From an uncultured Desulfatitalea sp. (lineage in GTDB: Bacteria; Desulfobacterota; Desulfobacteria; Desulfobacterales; Desulfosarcinaceae): 64,000 nucleotides of DNA. The translations under genes were made by a program, and so were the position numbers. Below the pieces are notes generated by a model. It was not told where the DNA came from, ran no database searches, and was given only the letters and a program-made list of their open reading frames with translations. The DNA lies in the NCBI GenBank assembly GCA_937868765.1, contig CALMNL010000004.1:186001-250000 (forward strand), given 5' to 3'. Of the stretch, positions 34,508 through 43,154 are shown piece after piece (position 1 is the stretch's first letter; the number at the start of each line of letters is the position of its first letter).

Positions 34508-34850
34508 AGTGAATCGCCGGCAGGATCTCGGAACTTCATAAGGGGGGGGAAGGGAGGCCGGCCGGCGGTTAATAAAAAAAGAATGCTTCCCGCGGGAGGC
34601 GAGTGCCATAAACAAGGCGCCCGGGCCGATATTCTCCCCGGCACCGGAAAGCAGAAACGCTTCACCCCGCCGGATCTTCGCTTCCGGTTCACCCCAATTC
34701 CGGAAAGCACGCGTGGTCCGGCGTTTCCCCAAACCCCCGCCATGGGCGATGAGCAAGCTCCGTTCTTGGTGCAAGGCTCGCGTCCAAGATAGCTTCCACC
34801 CCTTCGTGACGCCCGGCGCACGCCAACCCCCCGTTGGCCGTGCGCCGGAA
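34508..34850 (+). ncRNA. Possible sigma-54-driven non-coding RNA or structured element
   Basis: About 340 bp between the sigma-54 promoter and a strong hairpin, within a 545-bp gap. Both strands carry overlapping open frames of about 100-130 codons, but none has a ribosome-binding site at its start, and the plus-strand ATG at 34502 precedes the predicted transcription start. Several short palindromes occur: GCTTCCCGCGGGAGGC near 34590 and CTTCCGG...CCGGAAAG near 34680. This fits an RNA gene or a repeated element better than a protein. It matches no RNA family that I recognise. Confidence 0.35.
34813..34848. terminator. Long GC hairpin downstream of the radical SAM gene
   Basis: The arms 34813-34827 and 34833-34848 pair over 15 bp with one bulged G and a 5-nt loop. 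A weak T-containing tail (CTTCCTTTAT) follows on the plus strand. It may end the sigma-54 transcript, the minus-strand AmmeMemoRadiSam operon 29 bp away, or both. Confidence 0.6.
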
Positions 34851-34876
34851 CTTCCTTTATCAAGGGCAAATCCCCT

Positions 34877-36076
34877 TCACTTTTCCGCTTTTACCTTTTC
34901 TTCCCAGACCCCGGCGATCTTCGCCCCGCAAAAGGCGCAGGCGTCGTCTTTCAGATGGTACTGGGGCAGTTGATAGCCCCGGCGCTCGATGATCAGCCGA
35001 CCGCAACCGTGGCAGTAGGTATGATTGGCCGCATGGCCGGGCACATTGCCGATGTAGACATGGCGCAGCCCCTGGGCCAGGGCGATGTCGCGGCAGCGCT
35101 CCAGGGTGGAAACCGGCGTGGCCGCCAGGCGGTCCAGCTTGTACTGGGGGAAAAAGCGCAAAAAATGCAAGGGATGGTCCGGCCCCACGTTCTCGACGAT
35201 CCAGCGGCACATGGCGTGAACCATCTGCAGATCGTCGGTGTAGCCGGGCACGACCAGGTTGGTGATCTCCAGGTGCACCTTGCGCGCATGCAGGGTCTTG
35301 AGGGTTTCGAGCACCGGCGCCAACCGGCCGCCGTTGAGAGCGCGGTAGATGTCGTCGTTGAAGGCCTTGAGATTGATATTGGCGCCATCCACCAGGTCGC
35401 ATAGATCGGCCAGGGGGCCGGAGTTGATGTACCCGTTGGAGATCCACAGGTTCTTGAGTCCGGCGACCTTGGCCGGCCGGGCAATGGCCGTCATGTATTC
35501 GATGAAGGTGATCGGTTCGGAATAGGTATAGGCGACCGCCCGGCAACCATCGCGGCCTGCGGCGGCCACGGCCGCTTCGGGGGCCAGGGGCTCATGGCGC
35601 ACCTGCTCGGGCGTGAATTGGGAAATCTCCCAGTTCTGGCAATTGAGGCAGCGGAAATTGCATCCGGCCGCAGCCAGGGAGTAGACCCGGATTCCGGGAA
35701 GAAAATGGTAGAGGGGCTTTTTCTCCACCGGGTCGATGTGTACGGCGCAGGGGTTGCCGAAGGCCAGGGTATAGAGGCGGCCGCCCAGGTTGACCTTGGA
35801 GCGGCAGACGCTGCGGTCCCCGGGCGAGAGCAGGCAGCGATGGGGGCAGACGGCGCACACCACCCGGCCTTCGGCCATCTTCTCGTAACGATAAGCCTCA
35901 TGGGACCACGGCCCAGGCTGGGCAGGGGCATCGCCCTTGAAGATGTGTCCCCGGATATCTCCGGCCGTATTTTCTTCCGATCGCCGCCCGAAGGGCCGGA
36001 AAGCTTCGGCCGAGGCCGCGCAGCCCAGCCAGGCGGCGGTGCCGGCAATGAAGGTGCGTCGATCCAGGGGCGCCAT
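34877..36076 (-). CDS. amrS: AmmeMemoRadiSam system radical SAM enzyme, Tat-like N-terminus
   Basis: A 399-residue radical SAM protein of the PflA-like AmrS family. The cluster motif CNFRCLNCQNW (about 144-154) gives CxxxCxxC. NLKAFNDDIYR and LEITNLVVPGYTDD are typical strands of the barrel. Extra cysteines lie before the core (CAVCPHRCLLSPGDRSVC) and at the C-terminus (CHGCGRL, CAFCGAK), suggesting auxiliary metal sites. The N-terminus MAPLDRRTFIAG followed by a hydrophobic stretch resembles a twin-arginine signal. It starts 1 bp after the upstream membrane protein with an AGGAGG site. The substrate is unknown for the whole family. The symbol follows the system name. Confidence 0.88.
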   Translation of the reverse strand: MAPLDRRTFIAGTAAWLGCAASAEAFRPFGRRSEENTAGDIRGHIFKGDAPAQPGPWSHEAYRYEKMAEGRVVCAVCPHRCLLSPGDRSVCRSKVNLGGRLYTLAFGNPCAVHIDPVEKKPLYHFLPGIRVYSLAAAGCNFRCLNCQNWEISQFTPEQVRHEPLAPEAAVAAAGRDGCRAVAYTYSEPITFIEYMTAIARPAKVAGLKNLWISNGYINSGPLADLCDLVDGANINLKAFNDDIYRALNGGRLAPVLETLKTLHARKVHLEITNLVVPGYTDDLQMVHAMCRWIVENVGPDHPLHFLRFFPQYKLDRLAATPVSTLERCRDIALAQGLRHVYIGNVPGHAANHTYCHGCGRLIIERRGYQLPQYHLKDDACAFCGAKIAGVWEEKVKAEK

Positions 36077-36077
36077 C

Positions 36078-38162
36078 TCATCCTCCTGCAGTCATCACCG
36101 AACGGCCCATCAGCGACAGGCTGGCGATCTTGACGACGATCAGCAGCGCCACCGTGCCCCCCAACCCGAGATAGGGGATCAACAGCGTACTGGTGAGCAG
36201 CGCACCGCAGGCGCCGCCGACCAAGTCCACGGAGAAAATACCCGCCGCGGCCCGGTTGTCGTCTCCCAGCCGAGCCAGGGCCAGGGGGACCTGAAACCCG
36301 CAGGCCATGGCCAGAACGTAGCCGGCGCCGTAATAAAAGAGGGCCGGCAGCCGGTCGCCGCCCCAGTGCAAACACGCCATCAGCACCGCGAGCCAGATCA
36401 AGATGGCTGCGTCGGCCGCCATCAACCCGGCGGCGGGCCGCCGATGGCGGCTGCCCAGCCAGGCGCCGGGAAGCAATCCGGCCAGGGTGGCGGTGATCAG
36501 CATGCCGATCCGGCCGTAAATGTATCCCAGAAAGATCTGGAAGGCGAAAATCAGCACGATCTGGCCGCCCATGGCCAGCAGGCCGGTGGAAAACAGGATA
36601 TACTCCTCGCTGCGCAGGCGCATGCCGTAGAAGATCAGGGCCGCGGCGACGAGCAGCATGAAAACCCACGGTGAGGCGCCGAACTTGAGGAACCATTGAG
36701 CCCAGGCCACCCGCATCAGATATGGCCGGGTGTCCCGGTTGACCGGCGCCTGGGCGTCGACGGCCTGCATCAGGGCCTGGATGCGCTCGGGGGTTATATC
36801 GCCGTCAAAGAAGGGCCCCACCACCCGGGTGGCGATGCCCAAGCGCGACAGCCGCCGGGGGATGTCCAGGGCCACCGGGACCTGACGGCATAGAAAAAAG
36901 ATCCGTTCGCCGGGCAGCAGCTGCACATGGCGGAAGTGGCGTCCGGCCGTGGCGAACAGGCTGGCGATCTTGCGCCGCTGGGGCTCGGTGAGATAATTGG
37001 CCGCGCCCTCCACGTAAAAGCATAAGACACCCCCGGGACGCAGGTGCCGGGCCGCCAGTTGAAAGAAACGTTCGGTGAAAAAGCGATTGAGCTGGAAGGT
37101 ATCGGGCTCGGGCAGGTTGAGCAGGATGGCATCGTAGCTTTGCGGATCGTGCCGGAGCCACTCCCGGCCGTCGGCGATGACGGGCCGGAGTCCCGGCACG
37201 TCGGCGCTCAAGCCGTACCGGGCCATCAGCCGGGCCACGGCAGGGTCCAGTTCCACATAGGTGATCACAGCCGGCCGGTACTTGGCGATCTCTTCCAATA
37301 CGCCGCCCTGGGCCGAGATCAGCAGGATGCGGCCCGGCGACGCCAGTTGGCTCAGGGGATAGTGTACCACCTGTTCGGCCAGGGTCGGGTCCTGGGTGCC
37401 GGCCAGGGGTTGACCATCGGCAAACAGGGTGACCTGCTCCTGGTCCTGGTGGACGGTGAGCCGGGCATAGCGCGACTCCTCGTAATCGATCAGCCGGCCC
37501 ACCGGCGGTCGCAGCGAGGCGCGCTCGCCGGCCATGCCCAGCAGCGATATCAGTAAAACCCCGGTCAACCCTGCCCACCCCAGCCGGCCGGGGCAGAGCC
37601 GCGCCGCGGCCGCCAGCAGCGGCAGGCTGGCGGCCGGCAGGGCTTGCAAGGGGGTGAGCCAGAACACCAGCACAAAGGTGAAGAGAGCGCCGCCGAGGAT
37701 GTCCCCGAGATTGTCCGCCAGGTAGATGCGGGTGCCGCCGTAGTCCGGAACCTGCCGCCGCAGCAAGAAAAGGCTATAGGGCAACACGTACCCCACCAGC
37801 AGGCCGTAGGGCGCCATGGTCAGCAGCGTGAAGACGAAAATGGGATAGAAGCCCACCGAAAGGCCGGTGCCGAACACCAGCGGCCGCAGCCACCGGATGG
37901 CAGCCAGCTGGATGGGACCCAGCCCGATGAGAAGCAGCGAGAGCCAGAACAGGCGGCTTGAAGCGGCTTGTCGGGCCGAAAGGGCGACGCGGGTGCCCAC
38001 GCCCCCCAATACCAGCCAGTTGAACAGCACCAGAGCGATGGTCACCTCGTTGCCCTGGAACTGGGCCATGTATTCGCGGATCAGAACCAGTTGGGTCGCC
38101 ACCGAAGCGATGCCGGTGGCCACCACCAGATGCACGATGCGGCGCTCAGTGGGGCTCTTCAA
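36078..38162 (-). CDS. Membrane-embedded spermidine synthase-like methyltransferase-fold protein
   Basis: A 694-residue protein. About six transmembrane helices (about 10-220) precede a soluble SpeE-like Rossmann domain (about 225-465), and six or more helices follow (about 490-685). The soluble domain shows ILLISAQGGVLEEIAKY and YVELDPAV, but the catalytic Asp region reads AILLNLPEPDTF where polyamine synthases have a VDSTDP-type motif, so polyamine synthesis is unlikely. The TTG start at 38162 overlaps the end of the MEMO-AMMECR1 gene by 17 bp; a GTG slightly downstream is possible. Its place between the two AmmeMemoRadiSam genes, with tight coupling, suggests it belongs to that pathway at the membrane. 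Confidence 0.8.
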   Translation of the reverse strand: MKSPTERRIVHLVVATGIASVATQLVLIREYMAQFQGNEVTIALVLFNWLVLGGVGTRVALSARQAASSRLFWLSLLLIGLGPIQLAAIRWLRPLVFGTGLSVGFYPIFVFTLLTMAPYGLLVGYVLPYSLFLLRRQVPDYGGTRIYLADNLGDILGGALFTFVLVFWLTPLQALPAASLPLLAAAARLCPGRLGWAGLTGVLLISLLGMAGERASLRPPVGRLIDYEESRYARLTVHQDQEQVTLFADGQPLAGTQDPTLAEQVVHYPLSQLASPGRILLISAQGGVLEEIAKYRPAVITYVELDPAVARLMARYGLSADVPGLRPVIADGREWLRHDPQSYDAILLNLPEPDTFQLNRFFTERFFQLAARHLRPGGVLCFYVEGAANYLTEPQRRKIASLFATAGRHFRHVQLLPGERIFFLCRQVPVALDIPRRLSRLGIATRVVGPFFDGDITPERIQALMQAVDAQAPVNRDTRPYLMRVAWAQWFLKFGASPWVFMLLVAAALIFYGMRLRSEEYILFSTGLLAMGGQIVLIFAFQIFLGYIYGRIGMLITATLAGLLPGAWLGSRHRRPAAGLMAADAAILIWLAVLMACLHWGGDRLPALFYYGAGYVLAMACGFQVPLALARLGDDNRAAAGIFSVDLVGGACGALLTSTLLIPYLGLGGTVALLIVVKIASLSLMGRSVMTAGG

Positions 38163-39618
38163 AATATTGCACTTGATAGGTCTGCACCTCCAGTTGGCCC
38201 TTGCGCCATTCGTCCGCCGACAAGCCGGCTTTCAGGCACAAGTGCGAGAGGAAGGCCTCGGGCTTGGGCAACTGCTCCCATACCTGGGGCAGAAAAGTGG
38301 CGCTGGCGTACCCCTTGCGCAGGATGACGCCATCCACATGGGGCCTCAGTCTGGCGATCAGATCGGTCGCCCCGTCGTAGCGCAGCGGCTCAGGCTCGGT
38401 GAGCACGCTCACCTCGATGGTCACCCGTGACAGCTCCTCGGCCGTCAGGGGTCGGAAGCGCGGGTCGTGAAAGGCGGCATTGAGGGCATAGGTGCGCACC
38501 CCTTCCACCAGCGGTTCCCGGCCGTTCAAGGTGCCGATGCACCCGCGCAGATCTTCGCCGATCTTGAGCGTCACGAAGGTACCACTGGGGGCCTGCAAGG
38601 CCGGATCATCCGGCTGCGGCCCGCCTTTGGGAACGCCCTGGACCGGACGTCCGAAGTGTTCATTGAGGGTGTCGCGGGCCACCGAAAGCAGCACGCGGCC
38701 CTGTTCCTGGGTCAGATGGGATGATTGGGACGGCATGGCGTTTTCTCCAAAAAAGGCGATGGCCGCGTAGCCGACCACGGCCGCACGGTCTCCGGCGGTG
38801 TCGCCGCTGTTGGCATAGTCGAGCAATCGGGGCTGCCAGTGACGCCCGCGGGCCAGGGAAAGCAGCACGGCCAGGGGGTAGCGGCCGCAGGCGCGATTCT
38901 CTTCTTTTTTCAGAAGCGTGTCATCCAACCGCAAAATGGCCGCGATGGTCTCCGAGTCCCTGGCCTTGGCGGCGTCATAGGTCAAATAGTGGGAAAGATC
39001 GCTGCTGACCACTACCAGGGTCCTATCGTCCAGCAGCGGCGCCAGTGCCTGGCCGGCGGCCCGGGGATCGCAGCGCCCCACCACCAGCGGCACCAGGGCC
39101 GCGGCCGGCAGATCGGCTTGCAGGAAGGGCAGGAGCACTTCCAGGCTGTGCTCGCTGCGGTCCGACTCCGGGCTGGTGCCGAAGAGCGCTGTCTCGGCCT
39201 TTAATCGCCGGGCATCGGGGTGCACCGGCACATTGCCCAGGGGCGTGGCATAGGCCGCCACGTCGCTGATGGCAATGCCGGCAAAGCCCACGTGGTGATC
39301 GGGCCCCATGAGGATCACCTTGGCGACGCCGCTGCCGGCCAGCACCCGGTGGGCATGGGCCGCCGTGGGCCCCGAATAGATATAGCCGGCATGGGGCAGC
39401 AGCAGGGCCCGCAAGCGGCCGGGGGGCGCGGTCCAGGGACGCTTTTCGGCCCGGGCGTTCAGGGCGCTGATGGTCCGGCGCAATTCATCGGGATCGGCAG
39501 GGTAGAATTTGCCGGCCCAGACGGCCGGGCGCACATCATCGGCCCGGACGCCGGAGGCCCAGCCAAGCGTGCACCAGAAGGTCCAACAGATGAAAAAGAG
39601 CCTGATGGTCGCCCCCAT
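38146..39618 (-). CDS. MEMO-AMMECR1 fusion protein (AmmeMemoRadiSam system A and B)
   Basis: A 490-residue fusion. A signal-peptide-like segment (1 to about 27) is followed by a MEMO domain (about 28-295) with LLPHAGYIYSGPTA, LMGPDHHVG and SSDLSHYL, the His-rich dioxygenase-like pocket. An AMMECR1 domain (about 305-490) follows, with the diagnostic LRGCIGTL and FHDPRFRPL. In many organisms these are two proteins; here one frame runs through both with only a short linker. The start at 39618 (MGATIR) has GGGGTG upstream; the longer frame is antisense-like and runs into the LOG gene. It is first in the operon with the SpeE-like and radical SAM genes. Its biochemical role is unknown. Confidence 0.87.
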   Translation of the reverse strand: MGATIRLFFICWTFWCTLGWASGVRADDVRPAVWAGKFYPADPDELRRTISALNARAEKRPWTAPPGRLRALLLPHAGYIYSGPTAAHAHRVLAGSGVAKVILMGPDHHVGFAGIAISDVAAYATPLGNVPVHPDARRLKAETALFGTSPESDRSEHSLEVLLPFLQADLPAAALVPLVVGRCDPRAAGQALAPLLDDRTLVVVSSDLSHYLTYDAAKARDSETIAAILRLDDTLLKKEENRACGRYPLAVLLSLARGRHWQPRLLDYANSGDTAGDRAAVVGYAAIAFFGENAMPSQSSHLTQEQGRVLLSVARDTLNEHFGRPVQGVPKGGPQPDDPALQAPSGTFVTLKIGEDLRGCIGTLNGREPLVEGVRTYALNAAFHDPRFRPLTAEELSRVTIEVSVLTEPEPLRYDGATDLIARLRPHVDGVILRKGYASATFLPQVWEQLPKPEAFLSHLCLKAGLSADEWRKGQLEVQTYQVQYFEEPH

Positions 39619-39785
39619 CTTTTTCACCCCATAAGCACAGGTCGGGTTCGCGGATGTGGGTATTCTAAGATGAATAGCGACGACAATACAAGCACAATGA
39701 CCACCGGCGCCAAAGCCATCCATCCGGGGCATTGTCTGGCATTGCGTTGGGTGATTCCGATCTGTCAGGACCTTTTCAGAATCGG

Positions 39786-41762
39786 TCAAAACAAGTGTAG
39801 CTGCCTGCGATACACATCGGTGACCTCCTGGGGATCGTCGGTGATCACCAGATATTCTTCGATCCACTTGGGTGCGCGCTGGTGGCGCACCATGGTGGCG
39901 ATCTGCTGGCGCATGCCGTTCCAGAAATCCCGCAACCCTTCGGTGTCGAACAGGATAATCGGCACCCGTTCCATGATGGAAAGCTTCATGTTGCACAGGG
40001 TGATGCCCAGTTCTTCCAGGGAGCCCAGTCCGCCCACGTTGAAGATGGGGAAGGAGGCGATCTCGAACCACTTCTGGCGGCTGTGGCGACAGGTGGCCTG
40101 GAATACCTGGCAGAAATCCACATCCGTGGTCATGGCCTGATCCGTGATGTCCAGGTAGTTGGCCCCGGAAAGAATGCCGCGGCGACGGGCCAGGGTGTTG
40201 GCCATCTCCATGACGCCGCTGCCGCCGCCGGTGACGATGCCGATGTTGCGGCCCCAGAAGGCCACCAGGGCGTCCAGCAGGCGCCCCAGGCGCTCCACGC
40301 CGGCCTCGGAGAGCCGCAGGGTGGAACCGTAGAAGGCGAAGAGCATGGACTTGTGAAAGTCGGCCAGCCGGTCGATATCCACGAAATACCCCTTGCCGTC
40401 CCGCATGGTGTGGACCATGAGCCGCTGGTTCAAGTTGCATACCCAGTAGACATCCACGCCGAAAGCGGCATATTCCTGCAGCCGCGAATGATCTTCCTGG
40501 GAGAGGAACGGACCATACTCGCACGAAGCTTCATAGAAGTAAAGCGCCTGAACTTTCCCCTGGGCCACCAGATTGATGATATCGCGATGTTCCACCAGGT
40601 TGGGAAAATACTTCAGGGCCAAGACGCCGGGTACTTCCTCGGCCCCGGGGTGAATGTGCGCGGTGGCGTACTCGTGCGGGCAGCGGCTGCGCAGCGAGAA
40701 GTCTTCCCGGGCCGTGGAGCACTGGGCCTTGGACACGTCGCAGAGCGTTTTGGGCCCATTGGTATGAATGCGTGCTTTGGGCAATCCCAGGGCCGGATCG
40801 ACCCAGGCGATGGAGCGGTCGATGAAGTGGCAGGTTCTTTTACGTTTGGCGCCCAGCCGGCGCTGCAAGCCCTTGAGTTCCGCCAACCCGTAGCGGCCGT
40901 GGTTGCGGGTCGAGCTGCGGCGCCGTTCGGTGGTACGCTCCTTGGGCGCGCCATAAACCCGGGCGCTGATCAGGGGATTGATGATGGTGTGCCGCGTGCC
41001 GTTGATGATTTCCAGATAGATGCGGATGCCCCGGGTCTTGATGGGGTCCAGGACCGTGGCCGGCAGGTTGCGCCCCAGGGAAAATCCGCTTTGCAGCACC
41101 ACGTAGTGCTCGTTGAGGTACATGGAGCAGGTGGTGATGACCCCTTCGCCCGGGGGGATGATCAGGTGGGGCACGCTGCGCGGGATCTGATAGCGGTTGA
41201 GCATGTCCCGCCCGTCTTCGCTGAGCAGAATGCGGCCGAAGGTTTCGGTGGAAACGTCCTTGCGCAGGTCGCATAGCACCCGGTGGGGGGCGATGACGAT
41301 GCTGCCATCGCTGGAGATGGCGGTGGAGGCCGGCAGTTTCAGCACGGAGCGCTCGATGGCGGCCATCACCTCTTCGGAGCCGAGCAGGGCTTCGGGGTCG
41401 CAAAAGACCATGCGGCCCACGGGCAGGCCCTGGTCGAAAAAGGCGCGCAGCTGATCCAGCCCCGGATAACCGGGGATGGCGGCCGACGCGGTCTGGGTCA
41501 GGATCAGCAGATCGCCTTTCAACTGGGCCATGGAAAATGGCTCGCTGGTGATCTGTACCCCCAGACGGGCGATGCGCGACCGCTCGCTGAAAACGATGTG
41601 TTCGGGATGGGACTCCAGGCGCTGGATCATGTGCCGGGAAAGACCGAAGGCGCTTTGAAAGGTGATGCTGTCCGCCTCATGGGACAGCACCTTCAGAATG
41701 TGCCCGTCGTCCGATTGCAGCATGCCCCGGTAGGATCGGGTGTCTCTGGGGATTCTGGCCAT
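39786..41762 (-). CDS. Large LOG-family Rossmann protein with unknown N-terminal region
   Basis: A 658-residue protein. The C-terminal 260 residues resemble the LOG/lysine decarboxylase-like nucleotide-binding fold: GIVTGGGSGVMEMAN, GANYLDITDQAM and VGGLGSLEELG, the last in place of the usual PGGxGTxxE (Pro lost, Thr to Ser). The first 400 residues match no domain that I recognise. They contain several cysteines and a basic stretch near 275-305 (KERTTERRRSS, RRLGAKRKR). GAGGAG precedes the ATG. LOG enzymes cleave nucleoside monophosphates, but this variant's activity is uncertain. It may be cotranscribed with the AmmeMemoRadiSam operon 168 bp downstream. Confidence 0.72.
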   Translation of the reverse strand: MARIPRDTRSYRGMLQSDDGHILKVLSHEADSITFQSAFGLSRHMIQRLESHPEHIVFSERSRIARLGVQITSEPFSMAQLKGDLLILTQTASAAIPGYPGLDQLRAFFDQGLPVGRMVFCDPEALLGSEEVMAAIERSVLKLPASTAISSDGSIVIAPHRVLCDLRKDVSTETFGRILLSEDGRDMLNRYQIPRSVPHLIIPPGEGVITTCSMYLNEHYVVLQSGFSLGRNLPATVLDPIKTRGIRIYLEIINGTRHTIINPLISARVYGAPKERTTERRRSSTRNHGRYGLAELKGLQRRLGAKRKRTCHFIDRSIAWVDPALGLPKARIHTNGPKTLCDVSKAQCSTAREDFSLRSRCPHEYATAHIHPGAEEVPGVLALKYFPNLVEHRDIINLVAQGKVQALYFYEASCEYGPFLSQEDHSRLQEYAAFGVDVYWVCNLNQRLMVHTMRDGKGYFVDIDRLADFHKSMLFAFYGSTLRLSEAGVERLGRLLDALVAFWGRNIGIVTGGGSGVMEMANTLARRRGILSGANYLDITDQAMTTDVDFCQVFQATCRHSRQKWFEIASFPIFNVGGLGSLEELGITLCNMKLSIMERVPIILFDTEGLRDFWNGMRQQIATMVRHQRAPKWIEEYLVITDDPQEVTDVYRRQLHLF

Positions 41763-42001
41763 AGGACTCCTCGAATATGAAAGCTTTTTTAATCCTGCTG
41801 CCGTAATTTGTCAGTTTCTTGACGTCGCTGCGCATCGGCTGCCCAGGGAACCCTCCAAGGGCTAACCCCGCGTCGCATAAGGTTTTTAATATGCGTGATT
41901 CCCCATCTGATTTCAACACTTTATTAAAGGCATAAAAATTGCTTAATATATGAAATCAGTTATTTGGTACCATTGGCCCGAACCCATGCGACGAGGTTGA
42001 A

Positions 42002-43138
42002 ATGAAGTGCCCCAAATGTGGATATGAGCGTCAATCGCGGGACGATGCCTTCGCTCCTCCCACTGAATGCCCGGCCTGCGGCATCGTTTATGTCAAATGC
42101 GGCCCCGGCAGCGCCGATGCGGCGGACAATCCCCAAGCCGCGGCACCCTCCCCCAAAAAGCAAAGCGCCGTGGACGAATCCACCCTGCGCAAAGCCCGCG
42201 AACGGGTCGAGCGTCGCTTGCGCAATAGAACCGCCACCCATGCCGCTCAGGACGAGGAACGCGAACGGATGCTCAAGCAAGCACGCATCCTGGCAGCCGA
42301 GGGCGTCCGTAAACGACAGCAGGAGTGGCAGCAGCGGCAGGCGTCTGAATCGGATCCAGCGCAAGGCTCCCTGGGTGCGGAGGTGGACGCAGCGCTGCAG
42401 GAAGGCAGCGGGTCCGAGGCGGACAATTCAGCCGATCGCCTGGTCTTCACCCCGGTGGCAGAGGTCAAGGCAACTGAGCCCAGCCTGTTCGTCGACGACA
42501 CCCAGCGGCTGACACCGCCGCTATCCGCTTCGGCGGAACCGGAACTCGAGCTGGATGACACGATCTCCGAGGAGCCGCTGCTGCTGGACCCATCGGCCAC
42601 CCTGCAGGCAGCGCCAGGGCCCGCGCCCGAACCATCGCCCCAGACGCCTATGGGAGAAGAACTGGTCGCAGAAAAAGCGGTGCCGGAAGACAGTGGAGCG
42701 GAGGAGAACACGGTGGTTGCCATCGCCGCGCGGCCCAGGCCCCCTGTCCGGCCCGTGGAAGCGCCGGCGCCGCAACACGAGGAAAAGGAAAATATGGTTC
42801 CCGAGGAGGTGTTATCCGCCGCCATGGCAGCGGATCGGCAAGTCCCCAAGGTCAAGGCCGTCGGCTTCATGCGCTTTTTTCAGGCCGTGGCCTGGCTTAT
42901 CCTGGTCGCCGGCCTGGGCGGCGCGGTTTTGAGCTGGATCACGCTGACGGACGTTCAGGCTGGCCCCCTGGCGCTTGGCCCCCTTAGTGCGGAGAACCTG
43001 CCCATGGCCCTGCTGCTGGCCTTCGCCTATCTGGCCATCGGCGTGCTGGGTTTTGCCTTTTTCTGGGTGGCGTCGCTGATCGGCGGACAGCTGGCCGAGA
43101 TTCGCAGGATACTGCTGCTCGGCGACCATACCCCCTGA
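42002..43138 (+). CDS. Zinc-ribbon, low-complexity, two-helix membrane protein
   Basis: A 378-residue protein of unknown function. An N-terminal zinc ribbon (MKCPKCGYERQ, then ECPACGIVYVKC) is followed by a charged helical region (about 55-115), a long acidic Pro/Ala/Glu-rich stretch (about 120-280) that should be disordered, and two transmembrane helices near the C-terminus (about 297-320 and 336-362). GAGG precedes the ATG. Proteins that open with this MKCPKCGYER ribbon are common in Desulfobacterota, usually with unrelated C-termini. It has no operon partner, being divergent from the LOG gene across a 239-bp AT-rich gap. Confidence 0.72.
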   Translation: MKCPKCGYERQSRDDAFAPPTECPACGIVYVKCGPGSADAADNPQAAAPSPKKQSAVDESTLRKARERVERRLRNRTATHAAQDEERERMLKQARILAAEGVRKRQQEWQQRQASESDPAQGSLGAEVDAALQEGSGSEADNSADRLVFTPVAEVKATEPSLFVDDTQRLTPPLSASAEPELELDDTISEEPLLLDPSATLQAAPGPAPEPSPQTPMGEELVAEKAVPEDSGAEENTVVAIAARPRPPVRPVEAPAPQHEEKENMVPEEVLSAAMAADRQVPKVKAVGFMRFFQAVAWLILVAGLGGAVLSWITLTDVQAGPLALGPLSAENLPMALLLAFAYLAIGVLGFAFFWVASLIGGQLAEIRRILLLGDHTP

Positions 43139-43154
43139 GCGGTCGATGAATGCT

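Noticed and set aside
34433-34869. Overlapping open frames of about 96-130 codons on both strands after the sigma-54 promoter.
   Set aside because: No ribosome-binding sites at the starts, Arg/Pro/Gly-rich products and frames open on both strands suggest non-coding GC-rich DNA. Reported instead as a possible RNA or repeat element.
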